Source: Betaproteobacteria bacterium (GTDB taxonomy: Bacteria > Pseudomonadota > Gammaproteobacteria > Burkholderiales > Thiobacillaceae). From it: a stretch of 64,000 bases of DNA. Made by a program: the position numbers and the translations under genes. Positions 58,301 to 64,000 of this stretch are shown here, in pieces; positions within the stretch are counted from its first letter, which is position 1, and each line of letters starts with the position of its first letter. The notes under the pieces are model-generated. The model saw only the letters and a list, made by a program, of their open reading frames with translations, was not told the origin of the DNA and did not search any database. Location: positions 1 through 64,000 of the forward strand of contig JACRAU010000015.1 in assembly GCA_016234655.1 (NCBI GenBank), given 5' to 3'.

Positions 58301-60154
58301 TTACTCTGGCTGAATCTCAATCAACACCTGATCCGGTGTCACCGCCTCGCCCTTGGCAACGTGGATGGCGACCACGGTGCCGGAGACCGGGGCCTGGATC
58401 TCGTTCTCCATCTTCATCGCCTCGATCACCAGCACGCCGTCGCCGGCGTTGACCTTCTGGCCGGTCTTGACCAGGACGTCGACGATGGTGCCGGGCATGG
58501 CGGTGGTGACGTGGCCGGGGTGTGTGGGCTTGGGCCGGTCCTTGGCGGTGGCGGCCTGGGCCTTTTTGTTGTTCTTGCGCGTGGCGCCGCTGGCGGGGCC
58601 GACCTCGATCTCATTCAGGGTTTCGATCAGCACCTCTTCCGGCACGCCGTCGACGTGGACGTAGAACGGCCGCTCGGCCTCGGCGCCCTGGCCGGTGCCG
58701 GTGATGCGGATGTGATAGGTCTCGCCGTGCAGGGTGACCTTGAACTCGTTGGGCGCGAATTGGGTGTCGCCGGTCGGGGCGTTCTTGGCCTCGACCGGCA
58801 GCAGGGCCTCGGGCGCCAGGGTGCCGGCGGCGCGCTCTTGCAGGAAGGTGCGGCCGAGGTCGGGGAACATGGCGTAGGTGAGCACGTCTTCGTCGGACTT
58901 GGCCAGGCCTTCGGCCTCGGTGCGCAGCTTGTCCAGTTCTTCGGTCAGCAGGTCGGCCGGGCGGCAGGCGATGACTTCCTGGTTGCCGACCGCGTGCCGC
59001 TTGACCTCTTCGTTGACTTGGCCGGGCGCGGCGCCGTAGTGGCCGAGCAGGTAGTTCTTGACCTCGTTGGTCACCGATTTGTAGCGCTCGCCGGTCAGCA
59101 CGTTGAGCACGGCCTGGGTGCCGACGATCTGCGAGGTGGGCGTGACCAGCGGCGGGAAGCCGAGGTCTTCGCGCACCCGGGGAATCTCGGCGAACACCTC
59201 GTCCATGCGATTCAGCGCGCCCTGTTCCTTCAACTGGTTGGACAGGTTGGAGATCATGCCGCCCGGGATTTGCGAGGTGAGGATGCGGGTGTCGACGTTG
59301 TTCGAGTCCATCTCGAACTGCCAGTATTTCTTGCGTACCTCGCGGAAGTAGGCGGCGATCTCCTGCAGCTTGCCGAGGTCGAGGCCGGTGTCGAACGCGC
59401 TGCCCTGGAAGGCGGCGACCAGGCTCTCGGTGGTGGGGTGGCTGGCACCCTCGGAGAAGGCGGACAGGCAGGTGTCGATCATCGTGGCGCCGGTTTCGAC
59501 CCCCTTCATGTGCACCATGCTGGACAGACCGGAGGTGGCGTGGCTGTGGATGTGGATGGGCAGCTTGATCGCGGCCTTGAGCGCCTTGACCAGTTCGACC
59601 GTGCTGTAGGGCGTGAGCAGGCCGGCCATGTCCTTGACCGCCAGGGTGTCGCAACCCATGGCCTCCAGCTCCTTCGCCATCGCGACGAAGTAGGCGATGT
59701 CGTGCACCGGGCTGGTGGTGTAGGAGATGGCGCCCTCGGCGTGCTTGCCGGCGGCCTTCACCGCCTCGACCGACACGCGCATATTGCGCACGTCGTTCAT
59801 CGCGTCGAACACGCGGAACACATCGACGCCGTTGTCGGCGCATTTCTGCACGAAGGCGCGCACCACGTCGTCCGGGTAATGGCGGTAGCCGAGCAGGTTC
59901 TGGCCGCGCAGCAGCATCTGGATACGGCTGTTGGGCAGGGCCTTACGTAGCTTGCGCAGGCGCTCCCACGGGTCTTCTTTCAAGAAACGGACGCAGGCAT
60001 CGAAGGTGGCGCCGCCCCAGGCCTCGAGCGACCAATAGCCCACGCTGTCGAGTTGGCCGCAGATCGGCAGCATGTCGTCGGTGCGCATGCGGGTGGCGAT
60101 CAGGGATTGGTGGCCGTCGCGCAGGACCAGTTCGGTGATGTGTACTTTCGCCAT
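58301..60154 (-). CDS. pycB: Pyruvate carboxylase subunit B (carboxyltransferase-biotin protein)
   Basis: This subunit transfers CO2 from carboxybiotin to pyruvate, giving oxaloacetate. The 617 residues have an N-terminal carboxyltransferase TIM barrel (VLRDGHQSLIATRMRTDDML, GGATFDACVRFL, MLLRGQNLLGYRHY, DTLAVKDMAGLLTPY, HIHSHATSGLSSM). A C-terminal biotinyl domain holds VIEAMKMENEIQAPVSGTV. It resembles oxaloacetate decarboxylase alpha, but the adjacent biotin carboxylase makes a two-subunit pyruvate carboxylase more likely. It would refill the TCA cycle. Confidence 0.9.
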   Translation of the reverse strand: MAKVHITELVLRDGHQSLIATRMRTDDMLPICGQLDSVGYWSLEAWGGATFDACVRFLKEDPWERLRKLRKALPNSRIQMLLRGQNLLGYRHYPDDVVRAFVQKCADNGVDVFRVFDAMNDVRNMRVSVEAVKAAGKHAEGAISYTTSPVHDIAYFVAMAKELEAMGCDTLAVKDMAGLLTPYSTVELVKALKAAIKLPIHIHSHATSGLSSMVHMKGVETGATMIDTCLSAFSEGASHPTTESLVAAFQGSAFDTGLDLGKLQEIAAYFREVRKKYWQFEMDSNNVDTRILTSQIPGGMISNLSNQLKEQGALNRMDEVFAEIPRVREDLGFPPLVTPTSQIVGTQAVLNVLTGERYKSVTNEVKNYLLGHYGAAPGQVNEEVKRHAVGNQEVIACRPADLLTEELDKLRTEAEGLAKSDEDVLTYAMFPDLGRTFLQERAAGTLAPEALLPVEAKNAPTGDTQFAPNEFKVTLHGETYHIRITGTGQGAEAERPFYVHVDGVPEEVLIETLNEIEVGPASGATRKNNKKAQAATAKDRPKPTHPGHVTTAMPGTIVDVLVKTGQKVNAGDGVLVIEAMKMENEIQAPVSGTVVAIHVAKGEAVTPDQVLIEIQPE

Positions 60155-60198
60155 GTGTCGTCTTACCGTTAAAACGCGCTCGTAGAGCGCTCTGCGTT

Positions 60199-60223
60199 CC
60201 CCTCGCCCGCAAGCGGGAGAGGG
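60199..60223. repeat. REP-like hairpin between pycA and pycB
   Basis: CCCCTCGCCCGC-AA-GCGGGAGAGGG has the same core as the hairpin at 42740. A second small hairpin, GCGCTCGTAGAGCGC, lies directly beside it. The remaining spacer (60155-60319) shows no gene. Confidence 0.65.
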
Positions 60224-60319
60224 CTAAGGGAGAGGGAAGCCGGCCGCGATGCATCGGCTAGGCACACAAGCTGTTTCATTATCCAGCGGGACGTGGTCGG
60301 AGTCATGGCCGGCTACCTA

Positions 60320-61738
60320 TTACATGCCCAGGTGGGCGGCAATCGCTGCGGAAATGGTGGCCGCCACCAGTTCCGGCGGCGGTTTCACGGAGTAGTTGGT
60401 CAACTCGGGGTGCGCTTCGACGAAGCCGGTATTGAAGCGGCCGCTGCGGAACTCCGGGTTCTTCAGGATTTCCTGGTAGTAGGGGATGGTGGTCTTCACG
60501 CCGTAGACCACCATGTCGTCCAGGGCGCGGCGGCCGCGCTCGATCACGCTCTCCCAGTTCAGGTTCCACACCGTGAGCTTGGCGCACATCGAATCGAAAT
60601 AGGGCGGGATGACATAGCCGGTGTACATCGCTGCGTCGGTGCGCACGCCGGGGCCGCCCGGCGCGTAGTAGCGGGTGATCTTGCCGAAGCTCGGCAGGAA
60701 GCTGTTCTTCGGGTCTTCGGCGTTGATGCGGAACTCCATGGCGAAGCCGCGGTGCTCGATGTCGTCCTGCTTGTATTGCAGGGGCAGGCCGTCGGCGATG
60801 CGAATCTGCTCCTGCACGATGTCGATGCCGGTGATCTGCTCGGTGATGGTGTGCTCGACCTGGAGCCGGGTGTTCATCTCCATGAAGTAGAACTGGTTGT
60901 CCTGGTCGAGCAGGAACTCGACCGTGCCGGCGTTGACGTAGCCCACCGCCTTGGCCGCGCGCACCGCCAGTTTGCCGATGTATTCGCGCTGGGCTTCGGT
61001 GAGCTGGGGCGAGGGGGCGATCTCGATCAGCTTCTGATTGCGGCGCTGGATGGAGCAGTCGCGCTCATAAAGATGGATGGTGTTGCCGTGGCTGTCGCCG
61101 ATGACCTGCACCTCGATGTGCTTGGGCGTGATCACGCATTTCTCGATGAACACCTCGGGCTTGCCGAAGGCCTTGCTCGCCTCGGACACCACGCGCTCGT
61201 AGTTCTTCAGCAGATCGTCCTCGGAGTCGCAGCGGCGGATGCCGCGGCCGCCGCCGCCGTTGGTGGCCTTGAGCATGACCGGGTAGCCGATCTGCTTGGC
61301 CAGGTCGCGGGCCTCCTCGACGCTCTCCAGGTTGTGGTCGGAGCCGGGTATCACCGGGATGCCGGCCTTGATCATGGCCTTGCGCGCCTCGATCTTGTCG
61401 CCCATCTGGCGGATGACCTCGGGCGAGGGGCCGATGAACTTCACCCCCCGGCGGGCACAAACTTCGGCCAGTAGGGGGTTTTCCGACAGGAAGCCATAAC
61501 CGGGGTGCAGGGCGTCGCAACCCGAAGCGACGGCCAGATTGACGATGTTATGGGCGTTCAGATAGCCCAAAACCGGGTCGGAACCGATGTTGAAGGCCTG
61601 GTCCGCCTTTTTCACGTGCAGGGCATGGCGGTCGGCGTCGGTATAAATGGCCGCCGACTTGATGCCGAGTTCCTTGCATGCGCGCACGATGCGCACGGCA
61701 ATTTCTCCCCGGTTCGCGACAAGAATCTTCTTAATCAT
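60320..61738 (-). CDS. pycA: Biotin carboxylase subunit (pyruvate carboxylase subunit A)
   Basis: This ATP-grasp enzyme carboxylates the biotin carried by PycB. The 472 residues start [20 protein letters not shown]. They show [32 protein letters not shown] (glycine loop), [40 protein letters not shown] and a lid region. It resembles AccC, but pairing with pycB and the length favour PycA. It is 165 bp upstream of pycB on the same strand. Confidence 0.9.
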   Translation of the reverse strand: MIKKILVANRGEIAVRIVRACKELGIKSAAIYTDADRHALHVKKADQAFNIGSDPVLGYLNAHNIVNLAVASGCDALHPGYGFLSENPLLAEVCARRGVKFIGPSPEVIRQMGDKIEARKAMIKAGIPVIPGSDHNLESVEEARDLAKQIGYPVMLKATNGGGGRGIRRCDSEDDLLKNYERVVSEASKAFGKPEVFIEKCVITPKHIEVQVIGDSHGNTIHLYERDCSIQRRNQKLIEIAPSPQLTEAQREYIGKLAVRAAKAVGYVNAGTVEFLLDQDNQFYFMEMNTRLQVEHTITEQITGIDIVQEQIRIADGLPLQYKQDDIEHRGFAMEFRINAEDPKNSFLPSFGKITRYYAPGGPGVRTDAAMYTGYVIPPYFDSMCAKLTVWNLNWESVIERGRRALDDMVVYGVKTTIPYYQEILKNPEFRSGRFNTGFVEAHPELTNYSVKPPPELVAATISAAIAAHLGM

Positions 61739-61810
61739 CGGTTGGCGGCTGATTTCGACGTAACTTTAGGTTTTGACAAGGAAAGCGCCGCAGAATATCA
61801 TTAACGGCTT

Positions 61811-62245
61811 ATGTCTGAACAGGCAGTGATCGATCCGCTACGTTTTGCGCGCGATGGCGAGAGTCAGGAGCGTAGCGTGGCCGTGGCGAACATGCCGCGT
61901 CTGCACGACAGGTTGGCAAGCACCGAGGGCGAAATCCGTTTTCGGCTGGCCGGCCGGAGCGGCGGGGCCGGCAAGCGGCCGGCCTTGGATTTGCGGATCG
62001 ATGGCGAATTATCGCTGCCCTGCCAGCGATGTTTGGAAGGTTTTGCGTTTCCGCTGAGCGTGGATGAAACCCTGCTCTTGGCGCGAAACGAGGCCGAATT
62101 GGCGGCCTGGGAAGATGCCGATCCCCTGTGCGAAGGCCTGGTGGCCGAGCCGCAGATGGATGTGCTGGGGTTGGTGGAAGATACGATTCTGCTCGCCTTG
62201 CCCATGGTGCCTAGGCACCCCGAAGGCGAATGCCCGGTCGAATAA
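61811..62245 (+). CDS. yceD: YceD/DUF177 family protein
   Basis: YceD-family proteins are linked to 23S rRNA accumulation and large-subunit assembly and nearly always precede rpmF. The 144 residues contain the CxxC pair in LSLPCQRCLEGFAFPLSVDE and the C-terminal VEDTILLALPMVPRHP, EGECPVE. It heads the yceD-rpmF-plsX-fabH series and is divergent from pycA across 72 bp, where the two promoters must lie. Confidence 0.92.
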   Translation: MSEQAVIDPLRFARDGESQERSVAVANMPRLHDRLASTEGEIRFRLAGRSGGAGKRPALDLRIDGELSLPCQRCLEGFAFPLSVDETLLLARNEAELAAWEDADPLCEGLVAEPQMDVLGLVEDTILLALPMVPRHPEGECPVE

Positions 62246-62290
62246 TTTGGCCGGTGTGACTGTAAAGCGTTTTTTGTAGGAGAAACGGAA

Positions 62291-62473
62291 ATGGCCGTTC
62301 AACAGAATAAAAAGTCCCCGTCCAAGCGGGGCATGCACCGCGCCCATGATGCCCTGGGCAACCCGCCCACCGCAGTCGAGCAGACCACGGGCGAAGTGCA
62401 TCTGCGTCACCATATTAGCCCCAGCGGCTACTACCGCGGCCGTAAGGTCGGCACCCCCAAGAGCGGCGCCTGA
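62291..62473 (+). CDS. rpmF: 50S ribosomal protein L32
   Basis: The 60-residue protein begins [20 protein letters not shown] and ends [15 protein letters not shown]. It has no cysteines, so it is the zinc-free type common in proteobacteria. The SD AGGAGA precedes ATG 62291, 45 bp after yceD. Confidence 0.97.
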   Translation: MAVQQNKKSPSKRGMHRAHDALGNPPTAVEQTTGEVHLRHHISPSGYYRGRKVGTPKSGA

Positions 62474-62521
62474 TCTCTCTTTGCGCGCGGGCTCGCCTGG
62501 CGGGCCTGCCTGCTCACGCCC

Positions 62522-63565
62522 ATGCGTGAAGTCACAATCGCTATCGATGCCATGGGGGGCGATCACGGCCCCCATGTGACCGTCAAAGCCGCGCTCGAAT
62601 TCCTCAAGCAGCACGGCGATGTCAATATCATCCTGGTCGGCCTGAAAGAGGCCATCGAGGCCGAACTCAAGGCATTGCGGGCCCAGCCCGACAACCGCCT
62701 GCGCATCCATCACGCCTCCGAGGTCGTCACCATGGACGACCCCTTGACCATCGCCCTGCGCGGCAAGAAAGACTCGTCCATGCGGGTTTCCGCCGAGCTG
62801 GTCAAGCGCGGCGAGGCCGATGCCGCCGTCTCCGCCGGCAATACCGGGGCCTTGATGGCCGTCTCCCGTTTCGTGTTGAAGACCCTGCCCGGCATCGAGC
62901 GGCCGGCCATCGCCACCACCTTGCCCAACCGCAACGACGGTTGGACCCATGTGCTGGACCTGGGCGCCAACGTCGATTGCACGGCCGAGCACCTGCGCCA
63001 GTTCGGCATCATGGGCGCGGCCCTGGTCGCGGCGGTGGAGCACAAGGAGCGCCCGCTGGTCGGCCTGCTCAACATCGGCGAAGAGGACATCAAGGGCAAC
63101 GAGGTGGTGAAGCAGGCCGCAGAATTGCTCAAGGCCAGCGGCCTCAATTTCCACGGCAACGTCGAGGGCGACGACATCTACAAGGGCACGGTCGATGTCG
63201 TGGTCTGCGACGGTTTCGTCGGCAACGTGGCGCTCAAGGCCTCGGAGGGCCTGGCCAAGATGATCGGCGACGAACTCAAGCGCGAATTCACCCGCGGACC
63301 CTTGTCCAAGCTGTCGGCGCTGATCGCCATGCCGGTGATCAAGCGCTTCAAGAAGCGCTTCGATCCGCGCCGCTACAACGGCGCCAGCCTGCTGGGACTG
63401 CGCGGCATCGTGATCAAGAGCCACGGCTCGGCCGATGCCTATGCCTTCCGCAAGGCCATCGAGCGCGCGGCGGAAGAGGTGCGCGGCGGCCTGCTGCGGC
63501 GCATCACCGAGCAGGTAGGCGCATTCCATAACGGCGACGAACAAGAAGAAGGAGAGGCGGTTTGA
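62522..63565 (+). CDS. plsX: Phosphate acyltransferase PlsX
   Basis: PlsX converts acyl-ACP to acyl-phosphate for phospholipid synthesis. The 347 residues begin [20 protein letters not shown]. They contain [40 protein letters not shown] and [20 protein letters not shown]. The C-terminus ends EQEEGEAV. fabH overlaps its stop by three bases. Confidence 0.97.
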   Translation: MREVTIAIDAMGGDHGPHVTVKAALEFLKQHGDVNIILVGLKEAIEAELKALRAQPDNRLRIHHASEVVTMDDPLTIALRGKKDSSMRVSAELVKRGEADAAVSAGNTGALMAVSRFVLKTLPGIERPAIATTLPNRNDGWTHVLDLGANVDCTAEHLRQFGIMGAALVAAVEHKERPLVGLLNIGEEDIKGNEVVKQAAELLKASGLNFHGNVEGDDIYKGTVDVVVCDGFVGNVALKASEGLAKMIGDELKREFTRGPLSKLSALIAMPVIKRFKKRFDPRRYNGASLLGLRGIVIKSHGSADAYAFRKAIERAAEEVRGGLLRRITEQVGAFHNGDEQEEGEAV

Positions 63566-64000
63566 CCCACGCCCGTATCGTTGGCACCGGTAGCTATCTG
63601 CCGGACCGTATCCTGAGCAATGCCGACCTGGAAAAGATGGTCGAGACCACGGACCAGTGGATCGTCGAGCGCACCGGTATCCGCGAGCGCCATATCGCCG
63701 CGCCCGAGCAACTGACCAGCGACCTGGCCTTCGAGGCCGCGAAGCAGGCGATCGAGGCCGCCGGCATCGACGCCCAGGCGATCGACCTGATTATCGTCGC
63801 CACCACCACGCCGGATCGCATCTTCCCCAGCACGGCTTGCGTCTTGCAGGCCAAGCTCGGCGTCGACAACGGCGCCCCGGCCTTCGACGTGCAGGCGGTG
63901 TGCAGCGGCTTCGTCTACGGCCTGACCGTGGCCAATAGCTTCATCAAGAGCGGCCAGGCCAAGTGCGCCCTGGTGGTCGGCGCCGAGACCCTGTCGCGCA
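63562..64000 (+). CDS. fabH: 3-oxoacyl-ACP synthase III (FabH), cut by window edge
   Basis: FabH starts fatty acid synthesis by joining acetyl-CoA and malonyl-ACP. The 146 visible codons start at TTG 63562 ([19 protein letters not shown]), overlapping the plsX stop. Family features are [39 protein letters not shown] and the catalytic Cys in [14 protein letters not shown]. The rest lies beyond the window. Confidence 0.95.
   Translation, partial: MTHARIVGTGSYLPDRILSNADLEKMVETTDQWIVERTGIRERHIAAPEQLTSDLAFEAAKQAIEAAGIDAQAIDLIIVATTTPDRIFPSTACVLQAKLGVDNGAPAFDVQAVCSGFVYGLTVANSFIKSGQAKCALVVGAETLSR

Noticed and set aside
58301-60154. Oxaloacetate decarboxylase alpha subunit
   Set aside because: The protein fits the family, but no beta or gamma membrane subunits are nearby and a biotin carboxylase gene is, so pyruvate carboxylase subunit B is preferred.

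Overview
This window is GC-rich chromosomal DNA, most likely from a betaproteobacterium. The best evidence is gene order: serC-serA-pheA-hisC-tyrA-aroA-cmk-rpsA-ihfB-lapA-lapB-pyrF, maf-...-yceD-rpmF-plsX-fabH, and sdhB-sdhE-gltA-sucA. HemP, TonB/ExbB/ExbD and paired hybrid kinases also fit. I cannot assign a genus from sequence alone.

Layout. 1-3042 is a small chromosomal integron read right to left: a broken integrase gene (intI, + strand, one-base frameshift), an attI-like region with a palindrome, and two minus-strand cassettes (an AP2-AP2-HNH nuclease and a HEPN-like protein). Each cassette ends in an attC-like site, and a truncated IS1182-like element abuts the second attC. The integron ends 7 bp before sdhB. 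3050-7969 is a TCA block (sdhB, sdhE, gltA, sucA). 8133-10277 is a convergent pair resembling carotenoid-modifying enzymes (lycopene-cyclase-like membrane protein and CrtC/AttH-like protein). 10509-16430 holds a TonB-dependent receptor, a YfiR-family protein and a hybrid histidine kinase. 16500-17060 is a rearranged tRNA-Ser(CGA) locus with partial duplications. 17224-24171 holds a TPR protein, an exported protein, mltF, serS and a second hybrid kinase. 24184-24450 is a 267-bp MITE with 31-bp perfect terminal inverted repeats.

24464-37611 is an iron island: feoAB with a Fur box, a fused phosphotransferase/P-loop protein, fbpABC (Fe3+ ABC importer), and a divergent Fur-type promoter shared with hemP. 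After hemP come a decayed chimeric pseudogene, a small unknown protein, an EAL-domain protein, tonB-exbB-exbD, and a FecA-like receptor whose ribosome binding site lies in a hairpin. Remnants of cytochrome c peroxidase C-termini lie on both sides of the Ton block.

37812-64000 is mostly housekeeping: NlpC/P60 peptidase, DUF6781-like protein, UbiB-type kinase, periplasmic beta-carbonic anhydrase, serine/aromatic/histidine biosynthesis, rpsA, ihfB, LPS assembly (lapAB), pyrF, UDP-glucose dehydrogenase, cysM, a hydrolase, an RsmI-like methylase, maf, a compositionally odd membrane protein, two-subunit pyruvate carboxylase, and the yceD-rpmF-plsX-fabH lipid cluster, which runs off the right edge. 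REP-like hairpins sit in several gaps. The most unusual parts are the integron set in the sdh operon and the EAL-containing Ton operon.
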